Below are positions 36,661 to 47,968 of a stretch of DNA of 64,000 nucleotides, in pieces (position 1 is the stretch's first letter; every line of letters begins with the position of its first letter). Source of the stretch: an uncultured Roseobacter sp. (GTDB taxonomy: Bacteria > Pseudomonadota > Alphaproteobacteria > Rhodobacterales > Rhodobacteraceae). The translations under genes and the position numbers were made by a program. The stretch is taken from NCBI GenBank assembly GCA_947501635.1, contig CANMWT010000003.1:1-64000 (forward strand), read 5' to 3'. The notes beneath the pieces are model-generated. The model saw nothing but the letters and a program-made list of their open reading frames with translations. It did no database searches and had not been told where the DNA came from.

Positions 36661-37479
36661 ATGGCTGATGACCTGATCCATGACAGTGAAGCAGGAATTG
36701 AACGCCTGCTCGAGATCATGCGGCGGCTGCGCGATCCCGAAACCGGATGCCCGTGGGATATTGAGCAGACGTTCGACACGATCGCCCCCTACACAATCGA
36801 AGAGGCCTATGAGGTTGCGGATGCAATCGACCGGCGCGACTATGGCGAACTTGAGGGCGAGCTTGGCGACCTGTTGCTGCAGACGGTCTATCACACGGCC
36901 ATGGGCGAAGAGGAAGGACACTTCAGCTTTCAGTCCGTAGTGCGTGCGATCAGCGACAAGATGGTGGCGCGTCACCCGCATGTGTTCGGTGACGAAAGCC
37001 GCGACAAGTCAGCCGATCAGCAAACTGCGGACTGGGAAAAAATCAAAGCCGCCGAACGTGCGGGCAAAGCCCAGAAAGGCACGCTGGATGGCGTTGCAAT
37101 CGGCTTGCCGGCGCTTTTACGCGCGCTCAAGCTACAAAAAAGGGCGGCGCGTGTCGGTTTTGACTGGCCGTCTACCGATGAGGTGATCGACAAGATTGTC
37201 GAAGAGGCACGCGAGTTGGTGGAAGCACGCGACCGGTTGAGCCAGAAAGAAATAGAAGAAGAGTTCGGTGATCTGCTTTTCGTGGTCGCAAATCTGGGTC
37301 GTCACCTTGGCATTGATCCCGAGGCGGCATTACGGGCCACAAACGCCAAATTCACCCATCGTTTTGAAGCCGTCGAGGCGAAACTGGCCGCGCGAGGGAA
37401 AACGCCTTCGGACAGCGATCTGGAAGAGATGGACACGCTCTGGGACGAGGTGAAACGGGAAGCTCGCTCGCCTGACTAG
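36661..37479 (+). CDS. mazG: Nucleoside triphosphate pyrophosphohydrolase MazG
   Basis: A 272-residue enzyme that hydrolyses NTPs and dNTPs to monophosphates, cleaning the nucleotide pool. Two MazG domains are visible, one with CPWDIEQTF and EEAYEVADAID plus EGELGDLLLQ, the second with EEARELVEAR and EEFGDLLFVVANLGRH, each carrying the ExxE-x-ExxD metal site. ATG 36661 has AAGGAGG at the ideal distance; frames from further upstream are rejected. It diverges from the M20 gene. Confidence 0.95.
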   Translation: MADDLIHDSEAGIERLLEIMRRLRDPETGCPWDIEQTFDTIAPYTIEEAYEVADAIDRRDYGELEGELGDLLLQTVYHTAMGEEEGHFSFQSVVRAISDKMVARHPHVFGDESRDKSADQQTADWEKIKAAERAGKAQKGTLDGVAIGLPALLRALKLQKRAARVGFDWPSTDEVIDKIVEEARELVEARDRLSQKEIEEEFGDLLFVVANLGRHLGIDPEAALRATNAKFTHRFEAVEAKLAARGKTPSDSDLEEMDTLWDEVKREARSPD

Positions 37480-37886
37480 TGCACCGTCAGGGCAATCCCC
37501 GACTGCGCAAGCACTGCCTTAAAGTCATCAATGGGCGGAATATCGCCGGAGAACGCGTCGATCACATCGCCCGATCCAAGATGTATTTTCATGTCAGTGC
37601 TGTCAGACCATTCAATGATCTCTACCAATGCGATGTCGCGCAACGGAATGCGGCGCGGCTTCCGCCAAGCCGACAGCACCAATTGCCCGTCTTCGATCAA
37701 CAACCCGTTTACAGGGTTTCTCACCAGCATAAAGAGAACCATTGAAGCTCCGATGGCCGCAGGCACATAAAAAATCAATTGCGCGCCACTGAGTGTCAGC
37801 AAGAGAAACATGATGCAAAAGGCGGCCGCCAGCGCCCATACCACCGGACGCCGCGACGGCTGCCGATATAGAAAACGCCGCGTCAT
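37476..37886 (-). CDS. Two-TM protein of unknown function
   Basis: Unrecognised 136-residue protein. ATG 37886 (MTRRFLYRQPSRRP) gives a basic N-terminus followed by two hydrophobic segments, ALAAAFCIMFLLLTLSGAQL and FYVPAAIGASMVLFMLV, then a small domain of about 80 residues resembling the PH-like domains that follow two membrane helices (LIEDGQLVLSAWRKPRRIPL). Its stop overlaps the mazG stop by four bases, tail to tail. Confidence 0.65.
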   Translation of the reverse strand: MTRRFLYRQPSRRPVVWALAAAFCIMFLLLTLSGAQLIFYVPAAIGASMVLFMLVRNPVNGLLIEDGQLVLSAWRKPRRIPLRDIALVEIIEWSDSTDMKIHLGSGDVIDAFSGDIPPIDDFKAVLAQSGIALTVH

Positions 37887-37962
37887 GGCGCTATTCTGCC
37901 CGCAGAATGTGGCATCGCTTTGACCGCTGGACTCTTGCTCTGGCACAGGCCAAAGAAGCGGG

Positions 37963-38904
37963 ATGACACCGAGAAAAATCATCATCGACACCGATCCCGG
38001 ACAGGATGACGCCGTAGCCATCCTGCTGGCGCTCGCAAGTCCCGAAGACCTTGACGTGTTGGGGATCACCTGTGTGGCAGGGAATGTTCCGCTGACCTTG
38101 ACCGCGCGGAATGCGCGGATCATCTGCGAGTTGGCGGACAAACCCGGCGTACCGGTTTATGCAGGCTGCGACAGACCCCTTGGGCGCGCGCTGGTCACCG
38201 CCGAACACGTTCATGGCAAAACCGGTCTCGACGGGCCGGAACTGCCCGAACCAAAAATGCCGTTGCAGGACCAGCATGCGGTGGATTTCATCGTAGAGAC
38301 ACTGCGCCGCGAAGACGCAGGCACGGTGACGCTTTGCCCTTTGGGACCTTTGACGAACATCGCGACGGCCTTCCAACGGGCCCCCGACATCGTAGAGCGG
38401 GTACAGGAAATTGTTCTGATGGGAGGCGCGTATTTCGAGGTGGGCAACATAACACCCGCGGCGGAATTTAACATTTACGTCGACCCGGAGGCTGCTGATA
38501 TTGTTTTAAAATCTGGCGCATCCATTGTTGTAATGCCGCTGGATGTCACACATAAGGCGCTTGTCACCGCGCCGCGCAACGCAGCCTTTCGTGCACTGGG
38601 GACGCCAGTTGGTATTGCAGTCGCCCAGATGACGGAGTTTTTCGAGCGATTTGACAAAGAGAAGTACGGCTCTGCCGGGGCACCTCTGCATGATCCCTGC
38701 GTGACCGCCTATCTGCTGGCACCGGAACTTTTTTCCGGTCGGCGCGTCAACGTTGAGGTTGAGACACACTCCGAACTGACGATGGGCATGACCGTAGCTG
38801 ACTGGTGGGGTGTCACTGATCGACCCGCGAACGCGCTTTTCATCGGTGACCTTGACGCCGATGGTTTCTTTGCACTTTTGACCGACAGGCTGGGCCGGTT
38901 GTGA
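37963..38904 (+). CDS. Inosine-uridine-preferring nucleoside hydrolase
   Basis: A 313-residue enzyme cutting nucleosides to base and ribose. The calcium-binding N-terminal motif IDTDPGQDDAVAIL is intact, and NITPAAEFNIYVDPEAA with the C-terminal HDPCVTAYLL complete the family pattern. It overlaps the following GNAT gene by four bases (GTGA), so both form a small operon. Probable role is nucleoside salvage; the preferred base cannot be told. Confidence 0.92.
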   Translation: MTPRKIIIDTDPGQDDAVAILLALASPEDLDVLGITCVAGNVPLTLTARNARIICELADKPGVPVYAGCDRPLGRALVTAEHVHGKTGLDGPELPEPKMPLQDQHAVDFIVETLRREDAGTVTLCPLGPLTNIATAFQRAPDIVERVQEIVLMGGAYFEVGNITPAAEFNIYVDPEAADIVLKSGASIVVMPLDVTHKALVTAPRNAAFRALGTPVGIAVAQMTEFFERFDKEKYGSAGAPLHDPCVTAYLLAPELFSGRRVNVEVETHSELTMGMTVADWWGVTDRPANALFIGDLDADGFFALLTDRLGRL

Positions 38905-39350
38905 GCGCTATTTTGACGCTCGCGCGCCCCGAACATCTCGACAAGCTGGACGCTTTGGTCGCGGCCTTTCATGCCGAGGAAGGGATCACCCTGCCTGCGG
39001 ACAAGCGACGAGAGGGTTTGCAGCCGCTGTTGGAAGGTATCCCGCATGGCGCGGCTTATCTTATCGGCCCACCCCGCGCGCCTATCGGCTATCTTGTAGT
39101 GACTTTTGGCTGGTCGCTGGAATTTGGTGGTTTGGACGGGTTTATCGACGAAATCTACATCCGTCCTGGCGTGCGCGGACGTGGCATCGCATCAGAAACC
39201 CTGCAGGCGCTGCCGCGCGCTTTGGCCGGTGCCGGGCTCAAGGCTTTGCATCTGGAAGTGGCGCGCGGCGCGGATAAAACTCAGGAGTTTTACCGTCGCG
39301 CAGGCTTCAGAGCGCGCGAGGGCTACATGCTGATGACCAAAACGTTCTGA
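38901..39350 (+). CDS. GNAT family N-acetyltransferase
   Basis: A 149-residue acetyltransferase starting at GTG 38901. The acetyl-CoA motif is IYIRPGVRGRGIASETLQAL (near residue 87), preceded by YLVVTFGWSLEFGGLDGFID and followed by LEVARGADKTQEFYRRAGF. The substrate is unknown. It follows the nucleoside hydrolase with coupled translation and precedes selO by about 50 bases. Confidence 0.85.
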   Translation: MSAILTLARPEHLDKLDALVAAFHAEEGITLPADKRREGLQPLLEGIPHGAAYLIGPPRAPIGYLVVTFGWSLEFGGLDGFIDEIYIRPGVRGRGIASETLQALPRALAGAGLKALHLEVARGADKTQEFYRRAGFRAREGYMLMTKTF

Positions 39351-39397
39351 GCCGCTTTGGTGTGGCGGCCAAGCGCGCGCACCCCTATATGTCGCCC

Positions 39398-40810
39398 ATG
39401 ACCATTACAATTCCGTTTGACAACAGTTTCGCACGCCTGTCCGACGCCTTTTACACAAGGCTTGACCCGCAGGCTGTGCGCGACCCTGCCCTGATCGCCT
39501 ATAATGAGCCCTTGGGCGCCTATCTGGGGATTGCGCCCGCCTCTGAGCAAACGCGCGCTGCGGTGTTTTCGGGCAACGTCACGCCCAAAGGTGCGGCCCC
39601 GTTGGCGCAGCTTTATGCCGGACACCAGTTTGGGAATTATAATCCGCAACTGGGCGACGGGCGCGCAATTTTACTGGGCGAAGTCTGCGCGCAGGATGGC
39701 CGGCGTTACGACATCCAGCTGAAAGGATCGGGGCGGACACCCTATTCGCGGGGCGGTGACGGGCGCGCGTGGCTGGGTCCGGTACTGCGCGAGTATGTTG
39801 TCTCCGAAGCCATGCATGCCCTCGGGGTCCCGACCACGCGGGCCTTGGCGGCGACGCTGACAGGCGAGGATGTCTACCGCGAAACACTTCTGCCCGGTGC
39901 AGTTCTGACACGCGTCGCGTCGAGCCACCTGCGGGTGGGCACCTTTCAGATATTCGCCCACCGCGGACAGATTGCGGAGCTGAAACAGCTGACCGACTAT
40001 GCGATCGCACGCCACTACCCGCAGGTATCGGGCCCTATGGAATTGCTGCAGGCTGTATGCCGCGCGCAGGCGGAACTGGTCGCGGCGTGGATGTCGCTGG
40101 GTTTCATTCACGGGGTGATGAATACGGACAACAGCGCCATTTCGGGTGAAACGATCGACTATGGCCCCTGCGCCTATATGGATGCGTATCACGCAGATAC
40201 TGTGTTCAGCTCGATTGACCAGATGGGGCGGTATGCATTCTCGAACCAGCCGCGAATTGCGGTATGGAACATGGCGCAGCTTGCTACCGCGCTTTTGCAG
40301 CAGATGGATGATCCCGAAGGAGCTGTCGAGGAGGCCACGCAGATCGTGCATGCAATGCCTGACATGTGGGAAACCGCATGGCGGCGCCGTATGGGCGCGA
40401 AGATCGGGTTGGCAGAGGCTCGTCCAGAGGATCAGCCCATGATCGAGAACCTGCTCTCGCTGATGCAGGAACAGCACGCGGACTTTACCAATGTTTTTGA
40501 CGCCTTGGCACGTGGTCAGGCCCGCGATCACTTTGTTGATCGTGCGGCATTTGATACGTGGTATCATTCCTGGCAGACCCGGTTGGAACGCGAGCATAAC
40601 CCAACCGCGGTGATGCAGCGCGCCTCGCCGCGGGTCATACCGCGCAATCACCGGATCGAGGAGATGATAACGGCTGCTGTGGCAGGTGACACCGCGCCTT
40701 TCCACCGGTTGATGGCAGCTTACGGCGATCCCTTCGGGACGGATGATCTGGAGCTCATGCGCGCCCCTACCGCAGACGAACGGGTACCCGCTACATTTTG
40801 TGGCACGTAA
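39398..40810 (+). CDS. selO: Protein adenylyltransferase SelO (YdiU/UPF0061)
   Basis: A 470-residue pseudokinase-fold enzyme that transfers AMP to proteins, linked to redox control. Visible blocks are YAGHQFGNYNPQLGDGRAIL, QLKGSGRTPYSRGGDGRAWL and HGVMNTDNSAISGETIDYGP, the last with the Asn/Asp metal site. A cysteine sits four residues from the C-terminus (TFCGT), at the place where some homologues have a redox-active Cys or Sec. ATG 39398 starts MTITIPFDNSFARL; frames from 39362 or 39389 are less typical. Confidence 0.93.
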   Translation: MTITIPFDNSFARLSDAFYTRLDPQAVRDPALIAYNEPLGAYLGIAPASEQTRAAVFSGNVTPKGAAPLAQLYAGHQFGNYNPQLGDGRAILLGEVCAQDGRRYDIQLKGSGRTPYSRGGDGRAWLGPVLREYVVSEAMHALGVPTTRALAATLTGEDVYRETLLPGAVLTRVASSHLRVGTFQIFAHRGQIAELKQLTDYAIARHYPQVSGPMELLQAVCRAQAELVAAWMSLGFIHGVMNTDNSAISGETIDYGPCAYMDAYHADTVFSSIDQMGRYAFSNQPRIAVWNMAQLATALLQQMDDPEGAVEEATQIVHAMPDMWETAWRRRMGAKIGLAEARPEDQPMIENLLSLMQEQHADFTNVFDALARGQARDHFVDRAAFDTWYHSWQTRLEREHNPTAVMQRASPRVIPRNHRIEEMITAAVAGDTAPFHRLMAAYGDPFGTDDLELMRAPTADERVPATFCGT

Positions 40811-40826
40811 CGTAGTAAGACTTCAC

Positions 40827-40859
40827 GCCTCCGGCGGGGATATTTAGAGACCAAAGAAA
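40827..40859 (+). repeat. Dispersed 33-bp element, copy 2
   Basis: Same 33-base unit as 29222-29254 (GCCTCCGGCGGGGATATT to GACCAAAGAAA) with two mismatches. This copy fills the gap between the convergent selO and DEAD-box helicase genes, so here it cannot act as a leader for either gene. Its GCCTCC can pair with GGAGGC at 40870-40875 across about 38 bases. Confidence 0.75.
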
Positions 40860-40866
40860 GCCCTTT

Positions 40867-42165
40867 TCAGGAGGCTTTGGCCGCGGGGTTGCCGGGTTTA
40901 CGACGGCGTCTGCGCCGTGTTGGTTTAGGGCTCGCGGCATTTCTGGTGCCCTCCGTGCTGCGCGGCTGGCCGGCGCCCGGGCGGCGGCGTTGGCGGCGGC
41001 CTTTTGGGGGCGTGCCGGCGGGAATGTCGGCAGTCTCCCACGGTCGGCCCGAGGCCACAGGGATCGTGATGCCCATCGTCTTCTGGATCGCGAGCAATTC
41101 GCCCATTTCGTCCGGTGCGCAGAAGGCGATGGCGGCACCGTCTTTGCCCGCGCGCGCGGTGCGACCGATACGGTGCACATAGTTATCAGGTACATTGGGC
41201 AGATCGTAGTTATAGACATGTTTCACGTCCGGAATATCCAGACCTCTGGCGGCGACATCTGTGGCCACGAGAACTTTTATTTCGCCTGACTTGAAAGCAG
41301 CGATGGCGCGGTCGCGCTGGCCCTGGCTTTTGTTGCCATGGATGGAGCCTGCGGCATAGCCTGCTTTGACCAGCGATTTCATCAGTTTCTCGGACCCGTG
41401 TTTCGTACGCCCGAAGACCAGCGCGCGTTCGTCGCGGTGTTTGTCCAGCAACTCGATCAGCAAGCCCGCTTTTTCGGATTTGGCGATGAAGTGGATCTCT
41501 TGCGTCACTTTGTCGGCGGCTTTGCCGGGCGGTGAAACTTCGACGCGGATGGGTTTGTGCAAATAGCTTTGTGCAAGCTCGTTCATCTGCTTTGGCATTG
41601 TTGCAGAGAAGAGCATGGTCTGACGTTCTTTGGGGATTACGCTGGCGATTTTCCGCAAGTCGTGGATGAAGCCCATATCGAGCATCTGGTCAGCTTCGTC
41701 GAGCACCAGAAACACCGTTTCGTCAAGGCGCACGGCGCGGCGGTCCATCAGGTCGAGCAGACGGCCCGGTGTCGCCACCAGCAGATCAACACCGCGTTCG
41801 AGGCGCTTGATCTGGTTGTTGATGGATTGTCCGCCCACAACCATGGCCACGCGCAGGTTGGTTTTTTCGGCAAAAGCGCGCAGGTTCACGCTGATCTGTG
41901 TGGCGAGTTCGCGCGTCGGCGCAAGCACAAGGCCGCGCACGGATTTCGGGGCGGGACGCCCCTGCAATTCGAGCATCTGTGCCACAAGCGGCACACCAAA
42001 GGCTGCGGTCTTGCCGGTGCCCGTCTGGGCGAGCCCCATCACGTCGCGCCCGTTCAAGGCGTGGGGGATGGCCTGTTTCTGAATCGGTGTCGGATCGGTC
42101 AGGCCCATGTCGTTGAGACGTGCCACTAGTTTGGGCGGCAGATCCATCATGTCAAAATCACTCAT
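40867..42165 (-). CDS. DEAD-box RNA helicase (RhlE-like)
   Basis: A 432-residue ATP-dependent RNA helicase. Motifs in order: Q motif region PTPIQKQAIPHAL, Walker A AQTGTGKT, PTRELATQ, DEAD in VLDEADQMLDMGF, SAT, and HRIGRTARAG. The tail from about residue 385 is Arg/Lys-rich and disordered, typical of RhlE-type enzymes that act on ribosomes or mRNA decay. ATG 42165 (MSDFDMMDLPPKLV) is chosen; the open frame extends a further 133 codons upstream without homology. Confidence 0.93.
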   Translation of the reverse strand: MSDFDMMDLPPKLVARLNDMGLTDPTPIQKQAIPHALNGRDVMGLAQTGTGKTAAFGVPLVAQMLELQGRPAPKSVRGLVLAPTRELATQISVNLRAFAEKTNLRVAMVVGGQSINNQIKRLERGVDLLVATPGRLLDLMDRRAVRLDETVFLVLDEADQMLDMGFIHDLRKIASVIPKERQTMLFSATMPKQMNELAQSYLHKPIRVEVSPPGKAADKVTQEIHFIAKSEKAGLLIELLDKHRDERALVFGRTKHGSEKLMKSLVKAGYAAGSIHGNKSQGQRDRAIAAFKSGEIKVLVATDVAARGLDIPDVKHVYNYDLPNVPDNYVHRIGRTARAGKDGAAIAFCAPDEMGELLAIQKTMGITIPVASGRPWETADIPAGTPPKGRRQRRRPGAGQPRSTEGTRNAASPKPTRRRRRRKPGNPAAKAS

Positions 42166-42499
42166 ATTAATCTTTCCTGCGCGGGTATGCGCATCATTAT
42201 GCACCGACGGGATCCGCCGGCAGTCGGGTGACGCATATAAGATCGCAAGCGCAAGCCATATGCCTGAACCTGTCTCATGCGTTCGGCCCCACGCGTGATT
42301 TTGGGAACAATGGCGCACCTTGCGGATCGACGTTCGGGGATCTTTCAACATCCCGACGTGATACTGCTCACGCGGCAGAAGGTATCGCTTGGAGTGCAGA
42401 TGGGCTCTTTGAGGCGCAAAGTCAACCAAAAGGTCAAACACAGGCTGGCCCCCGCGTTTAAAGCCCGCTAAATGTTGGGTCACGGGACAGGAAGACGGC
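42166..42499. other. Intergenic stretch with one doubtful small ORF
   Basis: The 334 bases between the helicase start and the Fur/Mur gene hold both promoters. A rightward frame at 42277-42471 (64 codons, or 53 from ATG 42310) encodes a basic peptide ending KVKHRLAPAFKAR; it lacks a clear ribosome binding site except a weak GGGAA before ATG 42310. I do not recognise it and do not call it a gene. Confidence 0.3.
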
Positions 42500-42913
42500 A
42501 TGAGCAATTCGATCATCACCAGATGCGAAACCAAGGGGCTTCGCATGACGGGACAGCGGCGCACTATTGCGCAGGTCCTGGAAGACAGTGAGGATCATCC
42601 CGATGTCGAAGAACTCTATGCGCGCGCCTCTGCGATCGACACGGGCATTTCGCTGGCGACGGTGTATCGCACCGTGAAACTTTTTGAAGAAGCGGGCATC
42701 CTCGACAAGCTGGAATTCGGCGACGGGCGCGCCCGCTATGAAGACGCCGAACGTGACCATCACGATCACCTGATCGATATCAATTCCGGAGAGGTGATAG
42801 AGTTTGTCGACGAGGAAATCGAGGCCCTGCAAGAGCGCATCGCCCAAAAGTTGGGGTACGAGTTGCGCGGGCACCGGCTGGAACTTTATGGCGTACCGTT
42901 AAAAAAAGAGTGA
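42500..42913 (+). CDS. Fur-family metal regulator (Fur/Mur type)
   Basis: A 137-residue DNA-binding regulator. The winged helix covers about residues 10-80 (GLRMTGQRRTIAQVLEDSED, then ISLATVYRTVKLFEEAGILD) and the metal-binding dimer domain has RDHHDHLIDINSGEVIEF. The sequence agrees with the alphaproteobacterial Fur/Mur group, which often senses manganese, more than with Irr, whose N-terminus and haem motif are absent. ATG 42500 has CAGGAAG upstream. No metal transporter is adjacent. Confidence 0.85.
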   Translation: MSNSIITRCETKGLRMTGQRRTIAQVLEDSEDHPDVEELYARASAIDTGISLATVYRTVKLFEEAGILDKLEFGDGRARYEDAERDHHDHLIDINSGEVIEFVDEEIEALQERIAQKLGYELRGHRLELYGVPLKKE

Positions 42914-42993
42914 CCGTCGCGCCGCTTGCGGCCATGGACAACCCGATCCGCCGCCCCTAGATGTGGCGCAGTTTAAACGATCGGATCACCCAA

Positions 42994-45203
<2,210 letters not shown>

Positions 45204-45223
45204 ATCCGACCAAGCCTAAGGGT

Positions 45224-46303
45224 CTATTCAACAAACCGCTGTGGTCGGTACGGGGCGATCAATGCCGCCTGTGCATTGCCTGTCGCCTCGCCTGATATCT
45301 CGCGCGCCGCGATCTCCGCGACCAGGGGCGCAAGCGTAGCGCCGGAATGCATCGTGGTGACATAGACCCCCTCTGGCCCGCAGGCACCGACCACCGGAAG
45401 GCCGTCTTGCGGCACGGGGCGATATGCCTGCGCTACCTGTTCCCACGCAACTGTTCTGCCCAATAACGCCGCTATCCGCGCGGCGGCTTCGTCGGCGAGT
45501 TCGATCGGGTTTTGCGTTATGGCTTCCGTTTGATCGCTCTGGTGCGCGGCCGCGACCGGTGCGAGGAGCCTGCCCGACGGCTCTTGCCGAAGCTCCTGTC
45601 CGGGGCTGACAAGGATATGGGACAGCAACGGTGGCAAAGGCTGGCTGCGCAGGATCAGGCCCGGCCGGTCAAGCATGGGCAGCGACACACCGACATCTGC
45701 AAGAAGGCTTTCGGTCTGTATCCCGGTAGCGAGCACCACGCGGTCGGCTTTGATCAGCCCGCCCGACCACCGCACGCCAACCACCGCCCCTCCGCGCACT
45801 TCCAGACCGTTGACCGGGACCCCCAGAACAATCCGCGCGCCTTGTGCCGTTGCAGCGTTCAGCGCGTCGCTGCACAGACGGCCCAGATCAACCGCGCCTT
45901 CCTGCGCAAAATACAGTGCGCGCTCCGGCGGATCGATTTCGGGTTCCAGTGCAGCAAAGGCTGCTCTGTCGACTTCCCGCACTGCATATCCCAGCGCTTT
46001 GAGCGCCGCGTATTGGGCGTCAAAGGCATCGCCCTGTTCTTCCCAGCACAGGCACCCCTGCCAAACCGTCGCTGTCGACTTCAACCGCGCGCCCAACTGG
46101 CGATGTGCCTCCATCGCGGCCAGTCGCAAGGCAAAATGATCCGCGTCATGATAAAAGCTTGCGTTGATCCAGCCGAAGGACGCGCCCGACGCACCCGAGG
46201 CGGGGCGTCCGGCATCGATCACGGTGACCTGACCGCCCGCCTGGACCAAATTGTAAGCTGTCAGCGCACCGATGATGCCAGCACCGACAATGATGGTATG
46301 CAT
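45224..46303 (-). CDS. FAD-dependent amino-acid/glycine oxidase-like oxidoreductase (DadA/ThiO type)
   Basis: A 359-residue flavoprotein of the DAO family. The FAD-binding GAGIIGALTAYNL is at residue 7, followed by VIDAGRPASGASGASFGWIN; VVLATGIQTESLL is the second dinucleotide loop and the C-terminal part ends with GLPVVGACGPEGVYVTTMHSG-type sequence. It would oxidise a secondary or D-amino acid. The neighbours (enolase, DUF985 cupin) do not point to a substrate. ATG 46303 has GAGGAGAAC upstream. Confidence 0.82.
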   Translation of the reverse strand: MHTIIVGAGIIGALTAYNLVQAGGQVTVIDAGRPASGASGASFGWINASFYHDADHFALRLAAMEAHRQLGARLKSTATVWQGCLCWEEQGDAFDAQYAALKALGYAVREVDRAAFAALEPEIDPPERALYFAQEGAVDLGRLCSDALNAATAQGARIVLGVPVNGLEVRGGAVVGVRWSGGLIKADRVVLATGIQTESLLADVGVSLPMLDRPGLILRSQPLPPLLSHILVSPGQELRQEPSGRLLAPVAAAHQSDQTEAITQNPIELADEAAARIAALLGRTVAWEQVAQAYRPVPQDGLPVVGACGPEGVYVTTMHSGATLAPLVAEIAAREISGEATGNAQAALIAPYRPQRFVE

Positions 46304-46350
46304 GCCGTTCTCCTCTTGGCGGGCTCTTCAGGCAAGAGTACCCTGCCTGC

Positions 46351-46773
46351 ATGACAGCACAAGAGATCATCAAACGCCTGCAACTGGAACCGCATCCGGA
46401 AGGCGGGCACTATCGCCAGACATGGGCTGCCGATAACAGCGGTCGCCCCTGCGGAACGTGTATTTACTTTTTGCTGGCCGAGGACGAAACGAGCCACTGG
46501 CACAGAGTGGATGCGACCGAAATCTGGCACTACCACAGCGGTGCGCCGTTAACCTTGTCGATCAGCCCAACCGATATCGGACCCGCCAAGGATTTTACCC
46601 TTGGACCAGACCTGACCGCCGGGCAGCTTCCGCAGCGGATCGTGCCTGAGAACTACTGGCAGGCCGCGCGCAGCACCGGCGCGTTTACACTTGTCAGCTG
46701 CACCGTGTCACCTGGTTTTCAATTCGAAGGGTTTACGCTGGCTGGGCCCGGCTTCGACATTCCGCGCGGCTAA
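46351..46773 (+). CDS. DUF985 cupin protein
   Basis: A 140-residue single-domain cupin. It opens with [20 protein letters not shown], the DUF985 signature, continues with [20 protein letters not shown] and [11 protein letters not shown] that supply the metal-binding His residues, and ends with [17 protein letters not shown] and LAGPGF. Function of the family is not settled; a small-molecule or sugar-nucleotide role is sometimes proposed. Its stop overlaps the anmK stop by four bases. Confidence 0.88.
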   Translation: MTAQEIIKRLQLEPHPEGGHYRQTWAADNSGRPCGTCIYFLLAEDETSHWHRVDATEIWHYHSGAPLTLSISPTDIGPAKDFTLGPDLTAGQLPQRIVPENYWQAARSTGAFTLVSCTVSPGFQFEGFTLAGPGFDIPRG

Positions 46774-47903
46774 ACACCGGCCTGCTGCAGCCCGGTTGCG
46801 ACAGGAACGCTGACAGTGCCGCCGCCAACTGCCGCCCGCACGCCGGTCGTGCCCGGGCAAGATGTCGGTAACCCGCGGGCCACGCGCACGGCCAAAAACG
46901 CAAAGGCCTGTGCTTCGAGCATATCGCCATCCAGCCCGACGACCTCCACCGGATCAACCGGGCAGTCGAGCGCCGCGGCAAGCATTTCCATCAGAACGGG
47001 ATTGTGACGCCCCCCGCCAGTGACAAGTACACGCGACGGATGGCTAGGGCAGTGCCGCATTCCCTCCAGAACCGATGCAGCGCATAGTGCAGTCAAAGTG
47101 GCAGCCGCATCGGCGTCTCCAAGTGACTCCACAAGCGACATCACACGCGCAAACGCATTTCTGTCGAGCGATTTTGGCGGCATGCGCGCAAAGTACGCCT
47201 CTTTCAGGAACTGCTCCAGCACGGTCTGCGCCACGCGCCCTTGCCGTGCAAGCGCCCCCCCTTTGTCAAAAGCCATCCCCAGCCGCGCGCGCACCAGATC
47301 GTTCACCGGCGCATTGGCAGGCCCGGTATCAAACGCCAGCAAAGCGCCTGCTGTTTCGGGCTTGTCAAAGGCCGGATCGACATATGTCAGATTGCCGACG
47401 CCACCCAGATTTAGAAACGCCAGCGGCGCAGTCGCATTTATATATTTTGCACAAGCAAAATGAAAAAACGGCGCAAGTGGCGCGCCCTCTCCGCCTAACT
47501 CCACATCCGCTGTTCGAAAGTCCCACACCACCGGCACGCCCGTCGCTTGTGCAAGCCAAGCACCGTCACCAACCTGCAGGGTGCCCTGCACGCGCGGGGC
47601 ATGCGCCAGTGTCTGTCCATGAAAGCCGATCACATCGACGTCTTCGAACCGGCCCAACACCTCAAGATGAGCCTGTTCGACAACATCTGTCGCGGCATCG
47701 ACCAGATCACCCGACCAAATCCCCAGAGCCCGCGTCAGCACGGCCTGCTCTGCTGGCGAATAGGGACGGTATCCGGTGGCGCCAAAGTGTCTGATTGTAT
47801 GACCGTCAGTAACGACAACAGCAGCATCCACACCGTCACAGGACGTGCCGCTCATCGCGCCCAAAGCCGCAACATCGCCTGATTTATTAATGGCTCTTGC
47901 CAA
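46770..47903 (-). CDS. anmK: Anhydro-N-acetylmuramic acid kinase
   Basis: A sugar kinase for peptidoglycan recycling that turns anhydro-MurNAc into MurNAc-6-phosphate. The N-terminal phosphate loop is [17 protein letters not shown], with [36 protein letters not shown] and VTGGGRHNP further on. The frame is open to 47963, only five bases from tyrS on the other strand; TTG 47903, after AGGAAAAGG, leaves room for promoters and gives 377 residues, near family length. NagZ at 61637-62635 supplies the same recycling pathway. Confidence 0.9.
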   Translation of the reverse strand: MARAINKSGDVAALGAMSGTSCDGVDAAVVVTDGHTIRHFGATGYRPYSPAEQAVLTRALGIWSGDLVDAATDVVEQAHLEVLGRFEDVDVIGFHGQTLAHAPRVQGTLQVGDGAWLAQATGVPVVWDFRTADVELGGEGAPLAPFFHFACAKYINATAPLAFLNLGGVGNLTYVDPAFDKPETAGALLAFDTGPANAPVNDLVRARLGMAFDKGGALARQGRVAQTVLEQFLKEAYFARMPPKSLDRNAFARVMSLVESLGDADAAATLTALCAASVLEGMRHCPSHPSRVLVTGGGRHNPVLMEMLAAALDCPVDPVEVVGLDGDMLEAQAFAFLAVRVARGLPTSCPGTTGVRAAVGGGTVSVPVATGLQQAGV

Positions 47904-47968
47904 AGCCTTTTCCTTTGCCCGCTCTGCGCCTATAGAGTGCCTCAGATTGCAAGCTGAGAGCAAGAGCC

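Noticed and set aside
40867-42564. Helicase start at 42564 giving 565 residues
   Set aside because: The added 133 residues have no homology to helicases and would cover the whole intergenic region; ATG 42165 starts the normal Q-motif domain.
42500-42913. Irr (haem-responsive iron regulator)
   Set aside because: The N-terminal pattern and metal site match the Fur/Mur group; the haem regulatory motif of Irr is not present.
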